A DNA stretch of 43,673 nucleotides from an uncultured Clostridia bacterium (GTDB lineage Bacteria > Bacillota > Clostridia > UBA1381), in assembly GCA_934476675.1 (NCBI GenBank), contig CAKSOE010000026.1:1-43673 (forward strand), given 5' to 3'. Shown piece after piece: positions 1-7,368 of the stretch (the stretch's first letter is position 1; each line of letters starts with the position of its first letter). The position numbers and the translations under genes are program-made. The notes below the pieces were generated by a model. That model was not told the DNA's origin, did no database searches, and saw only the letters and a list, made by a program, of their open reading frames with translations.

Positions 1-424
1 CAGCCGATTGATGTGCCCGTCATTGCGACAGCTTGTTTATTCTACCACTTTATCATGCTGTTGTCAATACTTTTTTTTCGATTTTTGTTGTTTTTGGTGA
101 TTTTGTTGTCTTATACTGTCGTATTCTACATTCGCTTATGCATTTTCACTTTTCTACATTATTATATATATACAAAAATTCCTTTTACGGCAAAATATAA
201 TTCTTGCGGAAAATATTTGTTCAAAATTTATTCATAAAATAAATGAAACTTATTTACACCTAATTCATACCAGAGACAAATATATATTGTATGATATATA
301 ACGTAGTCGGGAATAATACATAATAACCGGCTGCGAAATAATATTCTAAATATATCAGAAAAAGAATTTGAAAAGCGCACAAAGTGCGGAACGGAATTAA
401 TTATATTTTGAGAGGATGATAAAA
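1..424. other. Intergenic region upstream of htrA, no gene seen
   Basis: This stretch is AT-rich with long T-runs at its left end. The open frames in it are low in complexity, lack ribosome binding sites and resemble no family I know, so I call no gene. Positions 377-389 hold a small inverted repeat (CGCAC/GTGCG), about 40 bp before the htrA start. I looked for a promoter of the TTGACA-N17-TATAAT type for htrA and found no convincing one. The first 25 bases could belong to a gene leaving the window on the minus strand, but too little is present to tell. Confidence 0.5.
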
Positions 425-1663
425 ATGAAAAAATATCCGTATACAGATTCAACTGATTTAGTTATCTATGATAAACAAGAGAAAAAAAATAAAGGCAGCA
501 AGAAACCAAAAACATGGTTGGTTGCAATGAGCTCGGCAGTAGCCGCAAGCGTACTTACCGCAGCAGTATTCGGAACAGGAATGTATTATATAGAAAAGAA
601 CAAAAAACCGACGGTAACACAACAGGCTTCGACAGCTTCGGTTGTTCAGAGCGCCTCGGGCGATTCGACTCAGGTTTCACAGCTCAGCGGAACCGCAAAC
701 GGAAAACAGGTGCTTACAATACCTCAGATTGCTTCAAAAGTAGGTCCGTGTGTAGTCGGCGTTATAAACAAAACAAAGGTTCAGCCGCAGAATTATTACG
801 ATCCGTTTAGCGGCAGATACTACTATTATAATGATCCCTCAAAAGAAAATGAAACGGTCGAGCAGGGCAGCGGTTCAGGTATTATTATAAGTACGGACGG
901 CTACATTGTAACAAACCAGCACGTTATTGAGGGTGCATCGGAAATTTCGGTAATTCTTAATACGGGTGATGAAATAACAGCAAAGCTTGTAGGTCAGGAT
1001 ACGAAAACGGATTTGGCTGTTTTGAAAATTGACACAGACAAGCAGCTTACCTCCGCAGTTCTGGGTGATTCGACGCAGACACAGGTCGGAGAGCTTGCAG
1101 TTGCAATCGGTAACCCGATGGGACAGGAATTTTCCGGTTCTGTAACTGCCGGCATCATAAGCGCCGTAAACAGAACTATGTCAATAGACAACAGAACATA
1201 TAATCTTTTGCAGACAGACGCCGCAATCAACTCCGGCAACTCAGGCGGCGCGCTGATAAACCAATACGGCGAAGTAATCGGTATCAACTCTGTAAAACTT
1301 TCATCATCGGGAGTTGAGGGTATGGGATTTGCAATTGCTATTTCAGAGGCTAAACCTATAATCGATGACCTTATATCTTCGGGATATGTTACAGGCAGAC
1401 CGCTTGTGGGTATCGGCATAAACGAAACAAGATACGGCTTATTTATCGGAAGTGTGCAGGAGGGCAGCGGCGCTGCCGAGGCAGGTCTTAAAGTCGGCGA
1501 TATGATTATCAGCGTCGACGGCGAGAAGGCTACGTCTTCATCAGCGGTAAATGAGATAAGAGATAAGAAAAAACCCGGAGATTATCTCACATTCAAGATT
1601 CTGCGTGACGGCGAAACAATGGAAATAAGTGTTCGTCTGACAGAAAGCTCGGAATCTAATTAA
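425..1663 (+). CDS. htrA: HtrA/DegP-family membrane-anchored serine protease with PDZ domain
   Basis: This is an envelope quality-control protease that degrades misfolded exported proteins outside the membrane. A short cytoplasmic N-terminus rich in lysine is followed by one membrane anchor (about residues 31-56) and a low-complexity Ser/Thr/Gln linker. The trypsin-like domain shows the catalytic triad: His166 in NQHVIEG, Asp196 in TKTDLAVLKI and Ser273 in NSGNSGGAL. One C-terminal PDZ domain (about 310-412) ends the protein. The length, 412 residues, is usual for Gram-positive HtrA. I chose the ATG at 425 because GAGAGG at 410-415 is 9 bp upstream; the in-frame ATG at 416 touches that site directly. 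It stands alone, with terminator-like hairpins directly after it. The family is certain; the substrates are not visible. Confidence 0.95.
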   Translation: MKKYPYTDSTDLVIYDKQEKKNKGSKKPKTWLVAMSSAVAASVLTAAVFGTGMYYIEKNKKPTVTQQASTASVVQSASGDSTQVSQLSGTANGKQVLTIPQIASKVGPCVVGVINKTKVQPQNYYDPFSGRYYYYNDPSKENETVEQGSGSGIIISTDGYIVTNQHVIEGASEISVILNTGDEITAKLVGQDTKTDLAVLKIDTDKQLTSAVLGDSTQTQVGELAVAIGNPMGQEFSGSVTAGIISAVNRTMSIDNRTYNLLQTDAAINSGNSGGALINQYGEVIGINSVKLSSSGVEGMGFAIAISEAKPIIDDLISSGYVTGRPLVGIGINETRYGLFIGSVQEGSGAAEAGLKVGDMIISVDGEKATSSSAVNEIRDKKKPGDYLTFKILRDGETMEISVRLTESSESN

Positions 1664-1687
1664 AATTGCTAACAAGTTTTACTCGAA

Positions 1688-1721
1688 TTGGCTGCAACCC
1701 AGCCAATACCATCCTTTTTTT
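1688..1721 (+). terminator. Rho-independent terminator of htrA
   Basis: A 7-bp perfect stem (1688-1694 with 1700-1706, 5-base loop) is followed by a run of seven Ts at about 1714-1720. It begins 25 bp after the htrA stop codon. Confidence 0.65.
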
Positions 1722-1727
1722 CATATG

Positions 1728-1776
1728 CCCTTGCCCCAAGCGGGCAAGGGTCCCCCGAAATCACGGGCTTGTGATT
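1728..1776. repeat. Two further inverted repeats after htrA
   Basis: A 9-bp perfect inverted repeat (CCCTTGCCC at 1728-1736 with GGGCAAGGG at 1742-1750) is followed by a 6-bp one (1759-1764 with 1771-1776). No T-run follows either, so they are not typical terminators. They lie between the htrA terminator and the larger hairpin at 1790-1834. Confidence 0.5.
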
Positions 1777-1789
1777 ATATCACGGCTCT

Positions 1790-1834
1790 GCAATAAAAAT
1801 ATCCCATCACACAGCGATGGGATATTTTTATTGC
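1790..1834. terminator. Strong 19-bp perfect hairpin, probably a bidirectional terminator
   Basis: Positions 1790-1808 and 1816-1834 are exact reverse complements with a 7-base loop. The stem is GC-rich near the loop (CCCATC/GATGGG) and A/T-rich outside, so each strand has a T-rich downstream arm. It separates htrA from the AraC remnant and glycyl radical locus. Confidence 0.7.
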
Positions 1835-1904
1835 AGTTTATTTTTGCCGTTGCTTTTCCGAGCGTAATATTTATATCCTTACCGCCCGAAAAAAATTATT
1901 ATGG

Positions 1905-2126
1905 TTTTATTTCAGCGAACTGTTCAAAAAGACATTTAAAATGTCGTCGGTAAGATTCGTGACAAAGCTGCGGATTGATTACGCAAAGGAGCTGCTCGTC
2001 ACAAATCGCTATTCTGTTTCTGAAATCGCGGAAACGTGCGGTTTTTCCAACGCATATTACTTCTCAAATGTGTTCAAAAAGCAAACGGGATTTTCGCCCT
2101 CGCAATACCCGATTGATTACATATAA
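1905..2126 (+). pseudogene. Truncated AraC-family regulator (C-terminal HTH remnant)
   Basis: The reading frame from about 1905 to the stop at 2126 encodes the end of an AraC/XylS DNA-binding domain. The end of its first helix-turn-helix (YFSELFKKTF), the linker (LRIDYAKELL) and the complete second helix-turn-helix (SVSEIAETCGFSNAYYFSNV then FKKQTGFSPSQY) are recognisable. The sensory domain and most of the first HTH are missing: in-frame codons before 1905 do not continue the family pattern, and no start codon with a ribosome binding site precedes it. The ATG at 1941 would give only 61 residues and half a DNA-binding domain. I read it as the tail of a regulator that once preceded the glycyl radical enzyme gene. 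A short functional HTH protein is a less likely alternative. Confidence 0.75.
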
Positions 2127-2153
2127 CCGCAATATATTTTTTGTTTCGAAAAG

Positions 2154-2232
2154 GTCAATGAGTTTTGAAATGTTCATTGACAAAACCTCTGATTGGTGTT
2201 ATCGTTTATACAGAAAAATCAAATGCGATAAC
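2154..2232 (+). promoter_or_regulatory. Two inverted repeats in front of the glycyl radical enzyme gene
   Basis: An 8-bp inverted repeat (GTCAATGA at 2154-2161, TCATTGAC at 2174-2181) has its right arm overlapping a TTGACA -35-like hexamer at 2177-2182. The hexamer 17 bp downstream (TATCGT at 2200-2205) is a poor -10. A second 7-bp repeat (GTTATCG at 2198-2204, CGATAAC at 2226-2232) ends right beside the AGGAGG at 2233-2238. This arrangement suits a controlled promoter or a leader that can hide the ribosome binding site; both readings are inference. Confidence 0.4.
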
Positions 2233-2246
2233 AGGAGGAATTTATT

Positions 2247-4490
2247 ATGTTTGACTGCGACAGAAAATTCATAGAAAATAAATACCACAAAACAGACGAG
2301 CCGTTTAATCCGTATGCGAGAATGACATATCACGGATACGATTATGACAAAAGCACAGGACTTGAAGATGAGGAAATCAGAAACGGTCTGGCAAAGCTTT
2401 ATGAAAAAATAAAAGCTTTGCCGCACCACGCTGCAAAAGCATATGCGGTTAAATATGTTCTTGAAAACACTAAAATTGATATAAACGAGCATGATTTCTT
2501 TGTTGGATTGTGGAGTGTGAACAGGCTTGCAAACTGTGTAACATCGGATAAATGGTATGAAGATGTTTTTAATAATATTCTTCCGGAAACAAAAGAAAAA
2601 ATGCACGATATGAACGAATCGGGAGCGATTGCAATATGGCCGGATTTCGATCATGTTGTCCCCGATTGGGATTCCGTTCTCGGCTTGGGTTTTCCGGGGT
2701 TAAAAAACCGCGCCGAAAAATACAGGGAGCTGCACAGAAAAAACGGCACGCTTACACCGGAAACGGAATCATTTTTTGACGGAATTATCATCGAATACAA
2801 AGCTATAATCGATTTAATTGACAGACTCTATAAATATGCTCTGACAAAAACTCACGCAAAAGCCGCAAAAATTTCCGAATGTCTTTGTCATATCCGTGAC
2901 GGCGCACCGCAGAATATTTACGAGGCAATGCAGGTAATTTACATTTACTTTATGATTTCGGAATGTTTTGATTCGTACCAGGTCAGATCGCTTGGAAACG
3001 GGCTTGACAACACGCTGTATTCATACTATCAAAACGACTTAAAAAACGGCGCATATACAAAAGAGGATATAAAGGAGTTTTTAAGATATTTTCTTATGCA
3101 GTGGTCGGCAATAGGCAACTACTGGGGGCAGCCGTTTTATATGGGCGGTACAAACGCTGACGGAAGTACAAAATACAACGAATTGTCTTACGTTATACTT
3201 GATGTCTATGACGAGCTTGGGATATACAATCCGAAAATTCAGATAAAGGTTAATGAAAACACGCCCGACAAGCTGCTTTTTAAGGTTTTTGATATGATAC
3301 GTCGGGGCAAAAACTGTTTTGCCTGCTGCTGCGAACCGGGCATGATGAAAGCCGTAATGACATACGGCGCAACATACGGCGAGGCGCTTAATATGGATAT
3401 ACGCGGCTGCTACGAAACGGGCGTAAGGGCAAACGAAGTCTCAACCGCAACAGGCTATATCAATGCGCTGAAACCGATTGAGTACGTATTCAGCAACGGA
3501 TTTGATACAAGATTAAACAAGCAGCTCGGACTCAAAATAGGAAAACTTGCAGACTTAAAATCGTTTGATGATTTTTACAATGCTGTGATAAAGCAATGGG
3601 AAAATCTGATTGAAATAACCATGTCCGTTTCTTCATCATATGAAAAATATCTTTCTTTTATAAATCCGTCCAATATGTATTCCGCAACAATAGAGGGCGC
3701 ACTGAAAAAGGGCACGGACGCTTACCAGAACGGCGTAAAATTTAACAATTCAGCTGTTTTAAACTGCGGATTTGCAAGCCTTACAGACGCAGTTATGGCA
3801 GTAAAGGAATTTGTGTACGACAAAAAGGAGGTAACGCTCGAAACACTCGCCGAGGCTCTTAACAAGAACTGGGCAGGTTTTGAAGATTTACATACACAGA
3901 TACGCAAAAGCAAGCACAAATACGGAAACGATGATGCTGAAACGGATGTGTATACAGAAGCGCTGTCTGCGTATTTTGCATCGAAAGTAAATAATCGCCC
4001 GAATGCAAGAGGCGGAGTTTACAAGGCAATTATGCACTCTGCAATGGAATTTATCTGGGAGGGCGAAAAAACCGGAGCTACTCCCGACGGAAGATATGCC
4101 GGAGAGGAAATTTCCAAAAACGCTTCTCCCTCTGTCGGAACGGATAGGGAGGGCGTTACCGCGCTCATAAAATCGGCGCTTAAATCACGCCCGTACACAT
4201 ATTGTGAAAGCCATTGCCTTGACGTTATGCTTCACCCGTCGGCGGTCAGCGGAGATGACGGGCTTGAAATCATGAAGTCGCTGCTGTTTATGTATATGAG
4301 AAACGGCGGACAGACAATGCAGTTTAATATTTTTAACACTCAAACGCTGAAAGACGCTCAAAAACACCCCGAAAAGTATCAAAATCTTCAAGTGCGCGTT
4401 TGCGGCTGGAATGTGCTTTGGAACAATTTGAGCGAAAAAGAGCAAAACGCATACATCACCAGAGCCGAAAATATAAAGGGAGAAGTATAA
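2247..4490 (+). CDS. Glycyl radical enzyme (pyruvate formate-lyase-like), substrate unknown
   Basis: This is an oxygen-sensitive enzyme that uses a protein glycyl radical to start radical chemistry on an anaerobic substrate. The N-terminal PFL-like barrel fills most of the 747 residues. The active-site loop has Cys388 with Glu390 in RGCYETG, and the C-terminal glycyl radical motif is RVCGW with Gly720. Most dehydratase or lyase members (choline, glycerol, isethionate, hydroxyproline enzymes) carry GCVEP here, and true PFL has a Cys-Cys pair; this one has GCYE without the proline, so I give no gene name. An unusual cysteine cluster (Cys357, Cys360-362 in NCFACCCEP) precedes the active site. 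The start has AGGAGG at 2233-2238, 8 bp upstream. The activase follows with a 1-base overlap. No shell proteins or partner enzymes are present to indicate the substrate. Confidence 0.9.
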   Translation: MFDCDRKFIENKYHKTDEPFNPYARMTYHGYDYDKSTGLEDEEIRNGLAKLYEKIKALPHHAAKAYAVKYVLENTKIDINEHDFFVGLWSVNRLANCVTSDKWYEDVFNNILPETKEKMHDMNESGAIAIWPDFDHVVPDWDSVLGLGFPGLKNRAEKYRELHRKNGTLTPETESFFDGIIIEYKAIIDLIDRLYKYALTKTHAKAAKISECLCHIRDGAPQNIYEAMQVIYIYFMISECFDSYQVRSLGNGLDNTLYSYYQNDLKNGAYTKEDIKEFLRYFLMQWSAIGNYWGQPFYMGGTNADGSTKYNELSYVILDVYDELGIYNPKIQIKVNENTPDKLLFKVFDMIRRGKNCFACCCEPGMMKAVMTYGATYGEALNMDIRGCYETGVRANEVSTATGYINALKPIEYVFSNGFDTRLNKQLGLKIGKLADLKSFDDFYNAVIKQWENLIEITMSVSSSYEKYLSFINPSNMYSATIEGALKKGTDAYQNGVKFNNSAVLNCGFASLTDAVMAVKEFVYDKKEVTLETLAEALNKNWAGFEDLHTQIRKSKHKYGNDDAETDVYTEALSAYFASKVNNRPNARGGVYKAIMHSAMEFIWEGEKTGATPDGRYAGEEISKNASPSVGTDREGVTALIKSALKSRPYTYCESHCLDVMLHPSAVSGDDGLEIMKSLLFMYMRNGGQTMQFNIFNTQTLKDAQKHPEKYQNLQVRVCGWNVLWNNLSEKEQNAYITRAENIKGEV

Positions 4491-5353
4491 TGAAAGCAAA
4501 TATAGTGGAAATAAAGCGTTTTGCCGTGCATGACGGCGACGGAATACGCACAACCGTATTTTTTAAAGGCTGTCCTCTGAAGTGCCTGTGGTGTCATAAT
4601 CCCGAAACGCTTTCGCCGAAACGTCAGATAGCATTTTTTGCGCATAAATGTATCGGCTGCGGAAAATGTGCGGAGGTGTGCGGCTGTCATACGTTTTCGG
4701 AAAATGTACATATGATAGATAAAGCAAATTGCACTATGTGCGGAAAGTGCGCCGCAGTCTGTCCGCAAAGCGCACTCGAAATATTCGGCGCGGAGATGAA
4801 TGCAGATGAGATTTGTGCGGCTTTGCTTAAAGATAAGGACTTTTACACGGAGAGTGGCGGAGGAATTACATTATCCGGCGGTGAGTGTCTGCTGCAAAGC
4901 GAGGCGTGCCGGAAAATTTTAAAGACAATGAAACAAAATGGAATAAATACCGCAGTCGATACCTGCGGATTTGTTCCGAGGGCGGCGATCGACAGGGTTA
5001 TGCCGTACACCGACACGTTTCTGTATGATATAAAGGCAATAGATGAAGACGTTCATATTAAATGCACGGGGCAGTCAAATAAAACCATCCTCGATAATCT
5101 TGTATATCTGGACAACTGCGGGGCGAAAAGCGAAATTCGTATTCCGTATATTCCGAATTACAATGACGGTCAAATTGATAAAATCGCAAAATTTTTGTCG
5201 GGACTTAGTCATGTTGTAAGGGTGCGTGTGCTGCCGTATCATAATTATGCCGCGTCAAAATATGCGGCGCTCGGCATGGATAACACTCTGCCCGAAAAGC
5301 TGCCGCTTGATGAGGATATATCCGCGGCAGAAAAAATTCTTAACGGTATATAA
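4490..5353 (+). CDS. Glycyl radical enzyme activase (radical SAM)
   Basis: This enzyme uses S-adenosylmethionine and a 4Fe-4S cluster to abstract a hydrogen from the active glycine of its partner, here the gene just upstream. The radical SAM triad is CxxxCxxC with Cys28, Cys32 and Cys35 in GCPLKCLWCHNPE. It is followed by a ferredoxin-like insert with two 4Fe-4S sets (CIGCGKCAEVC and CTMCGKCAAVCP), typical of activases for PFL-like enzymes other than PFL itself. The SAM-binding GGE motif is present (SGGECLL). The length, 287 residues, is normal. I start at ATG 4490, which overlaps the stop of the upstream gene (TAATG), with AAGGGAG just before it; a longer in-frame start inside the upstream gene is unlikely. 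Confidence 0.93.
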   Translation: MKANIVEIKRFAVHDGDGIRTTVFFKGCPLKCLWCHNPETLSPKRQIAFFAHKCIGCGKCAEVCGCHTFSENVHMIDKANCTMCGKCAAVCPQSALEIFGAEMNADEICAALLKDKDFYTESGGGITLSGGECLLQSEACRKILKTMKQNGINTAVDTCGFVPRAAIDRVMPYTDTFLYDIKAIDEDVHIKCTGQSNKTILDNLVYLDNCGAKSEIRIPYIPNYNDGQIDKIAKFLSGLSHVVRVRVLPYHNYAASKYAALGMDNTLPEKLPLDEDISAAEKILNGI

Positions 5354-5382
5354 AAAGTTCCCGCAGAAAAACACTTATACCG

Positions 5383-5402
5383 AAAATAACCGTTATTTTT
5401 TA
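5383..5402 (+). terminator. Weak AT-rich hairpin after the activase gene
   Basis: A 7-bp stem AAAATAA/TTATTTT (5383-5389 with 5393-5399) with a 3-base loop is followed by more Ts, 30 bp after the activase stop. It has no GC clamp, so the larger hairpin at 5481-5534 is the more probable end of the transcript. Confidence 0.35.
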
Positions 5403-5480
5403 TAGGAATTGATACATCCTGCACAAGAGAATATTTTTTTCGAGTACAGATATTGTGCGGTAAAAGTCAATCAGGCAATA

Positions 5481-5534
5481 GAAAATAAGAGAACGGATTT
5501 CGGTAAAATCAACCGTAATCCGTTCCTTATTTTC
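5481..5534. terminator. Bidirectional terminator between activase and glyS
   Basis: Positions 5481-5499 pair with 5517-5534 with a single bulged A (5490), and an inner CGGT/ACCG stem (5501-5504 with 5512-5515) extends it. Both ends are A/T-rich (GAAAATAAG/CTTATTTTC), so it can stop transcription from either converging gene. It ends 8 bp from the glyS stop codon. Confidence 0.75.
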
Positions 5535-5542
5535 AGCATAAA

Positions 5543-6934
5543 TCAGAATGCAAGCTTTTCGTCAAGAAATGCTTCCAATTCGTCTATTTTAATTCTTGTC
5601 TGTTCCATGGTATCTCTTTCGCGAACCGTAACAGCGCCGTCCTCAACCGAATCAAAGTCATATGTGATACAGAACGGAGTTCCGATTTCGTCCTGTCTGC
5701 GGTAACGCTTGCCGATTGATCCGGCGTCGTCATATTCGCAGTTGTATTTCTTTATCAGCTTGTCAAATACTTCGCCTGCCTGTTCGTTAAGCTTCTTTGA
5801 AAGCGGAAGAACCGCTGCCTTTACCGGTGCGATTGCCGGATGCAGGTGCATAACCACTCTGCTGTCGCCGTCTCCCAAATCCTCCTCGTCATAAGCCTCG
5901 CACATAAGCGCAAGAACAACTCTGTCTGCGCCCAGCGACGGCTCAATTACATAAGGCACATACTTCTCATTCGTTACGGGATCCATGTATTCAAGATTAA
6001 CGCCGCTGTGTTCAATGTGCTGCTTTAAGTCGTAGTCGGTTCTGTCGGCTATGCCCCAAAGCTCGCCCCAGCCGAACGGGAACAGGAACTCTATATCCGA
6101 GGTTGCCTTTGAATAGAACGCAAGCTCTTCGGGAGCGTGGTCTCTGAAACGCAGGTTTTCCTCTTTTACTCCGAGTGAATAGAGGAAGTCTATACAGTAC
6201 TGTTTCCAGTAAGCGAACCATTCAAGATCCGTATCCGGCTTGCAGAAAAATTCAAGCTCCATCTGTTCAAATTCACGTGTACGGAAGGTGAAGTTTCCGG
6301 GCGTAATTTCGTTTCTGAACGATTTTCCGACCTGACCTATACCGAACGGAATTTTTTTGCGGCTTGCGCGCTGTACATTCTTGAAGTTAACAAAAATTCC
6401 CTGAGCGGTTTCCGGTCTTAAATAGATTGTGTTTTCGCTGTCCTCGGTAACGCCCTGGAAGGTTTTGAACATGAGGTTAAACTGACGAATATCGGTATAA
6501 TTCATTTTGCCGCATTTGGGGCAGACAATGTTGTTATCCTTGATGTAGTCCATAAGCTGTTCGTTTGTCCAGCCGTCGCAGCATACGTCCTCGCCTTTTT
6601 CCGCCGCAAAGTCCTCAATAATCTTGTCCGCTCTGAAACGGGATTTACATTCCTTACAATCCACAAGCGGATCGGAAAAGCCGCCCACGTGACCCGATGC
6701 AACCCATGTTTCGGGGTTCATCAGAATTGCGCAGTCAATACCTACGTTATATTTTGATTCCTGTATGAACTTTTTTCTCCACGCGTCTTTAACGTTGTTT
6801 TTAAACTCCACGCCGAGAGGGCCGTAGTCCCAGGTGTTTGCAAGACCGCCGTATATTTCGCTGCCTGCAAATATATATCCTCTGCCCTTGCAAAGAGCAA
6901 CTATCTTATCCATTGTTTTTTCTGAATTTTTCAT
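5543..6934 (-). CDS. glyS: Glycyl-tRNA synthetase (alpha2, class II)
   Basis: This enzyme charges tRNA-Gly with glycine. At 463 residues it is the single-chain dimeric form, not the alpha2beta2 type. The N-terminus has the family signature (ALCKGRGYIFAGSEIYGGLA), class II motif 2 lies in FRNEITPGNFTFRTREFEQM and motif 3 in PSLGADRVVLALMCEAY. The anticodon-binding domain (about 360-463) contains the GSIGKRYRRQDEIGTPFCIT segment. Two Cys pairs (DCKECKS and CPKCGKM) sit in the insertion after motif 1. I use the ATG at 6934: GAGG at 6941-6944 is 6 bp upstream, while the TTG at 6946 overlaps that site. No T-box leader is visible, so tRNA-dependent attenuation is not supported here. A tRNA-Gly(TCC) gene lies at the far end of the window. 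Confidence 0.95.
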   Translation of the reverse strand: MKNSEKTMDKIVALCKGRGYIFAGSEIYGGLANTWDYGPLGVEFKNNVKDAWRKKFIQESKYNVGIDCAILMNPETWVASGHVGGFSDPLVDCKECKSRFRADKIIEDFAAEKGEDVCCDGWTNEQLMDYIKDNNIVCPKCGKMNYTDIRQFNLMFKTFQGVTEDSENTIYLRPETAQGIFVNFKNVQRASRKKIPFGIGQVGKSFRNEITPGNFTFRTREFEQMELEFFCKPDTDLEWFAYWKQYCIDFLYSLGVKEENLRFRDHAPEELAFYSKATSDIEFLFPFGWGELWGIADRTDYDLKQHIEHSGVNLEYMDPVTNEKYVPYVIEPSLGADRVVLALMCEAYDEEDLGDGDSRVVMHLHPAIAPVKAAVLPLSKKLNEQAGEVFDKLIKKYNCEYDDAGSIGKRYRRQDEIGTPFCITYDFDSVEDGAVTVRERDTMEQTRIKIDELEAFLDEKLAF

Positions 6935-6965
6935 AATACACCTCAATAAATCATTACTAATATAT

Positions 6966-6995
6966 AGTTTATTACAAACATCGGTAGTTTGTCAA
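6966..6995 (-). promoter_or_regulatory. Probable glyS promoter
   Basis: On the minus strand TTGACA (6990-6995) is followed after 18 bp by TAAACT (6966-6971). This places the transcript start about 25-30 bp before the glyS start codon. Confidence 0.5.
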
Positions 6996-7077
6996 GTGTT
7001 TATGCCAAAAATACGCTAAATTGTCAAAAATTCATAAAATGTATAAAACTTATGTAAACCATGAGGTGTGCATAAAG

Positions 7078-7182
7078 TTATCCACACTACGGGGCAAAAA
7101 CGTGGATAAGTCGGATAAACGCGTTGAAATTGCCGTAAAAGCCGAGGACAAGCGTGGATAAACAGGTGGATAAGGTGGACAA
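7078..7182. promoter_or_regulatory. Cluster of DnaA-box-like sequences
   Basis: A perfect consensus DnaA box TTATCCACA lies at 7078-7086. Further matches, read as the complement of TTATCCACN, are CGTGGATAA (7101-7109), a weaker GTCGGATAA (7110-7118), CGTGGATAA (7153-7161) and GGTGGATAA (7165-7173), with GGTGGACAA (7174-7182) one base further off. Five to six sites in 105 bp is far above chance. An AT-rich tract follows at 7206-7252. The genes around it (glyS, radA) are not those of a bacterial origin, so a DnaA-titrating or DnaA-regulated site is more likely than oriC. Confidence 0.6.
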
Positions 7183-7282
7183 AAAATAGGGTTAAACCAG
7201 AACAGACACAGTTATGTAAAATAAATTTAATGAATATTTTTTATATGTAAAGAAGCTGCTGTTATCCGGCATGATAAACAGC

Positions 7283-7311
7283 TTGCCAAGCATGGAAAAA
7301 TGGTGTATAAT
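7283..7311 (+). promoter_or_regulatory. radA promoter
   Basis: TTGCCA (7283-7288) and TATAAT (7306-7311) are separated by 17 bp. The transcript would start about 50 bp before the radA ATG. The stretch from 6935 to 7368 otherwise holds the glyS promoter and the DnaA-box cluster. Confidence 0.75.
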
Positions 7312-7368
7312 AACGTTAATGCGAATAATAGGAATGTGCCGCGCTCAGGCGGCGGAACGGAGATTAAA

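Noticed and set aside
13..237. A 74-codon hydrophobic open frame at the left edge
   Set aside because: It is low in complexity (Phe/Leu/Ile/Tyr from T-rich DNA), has no ribosome binding site and resembles no family.
2247..4490. Naming the glycyl radical enzyme pflB
   Set aside because: The active site lacks the adjacent Cys-Cys pair of pyruvate formate-lyase, and the activase has the extra ferredoxin clusters of non-PFL partners.
6935..7020. A T-box riboswitch in the glyS leader
   Set aside because: The predicted leader is only about 25-30 bases and no T-box sequence or specifier stem is visible.
7078..7182. Reading the DnaA-box cluster as the chromosomal origin
   Set aside because: None of the usual origin genes are nearby and no skew data can be computed here; I keep only the claim of a DnaA-box cluster.
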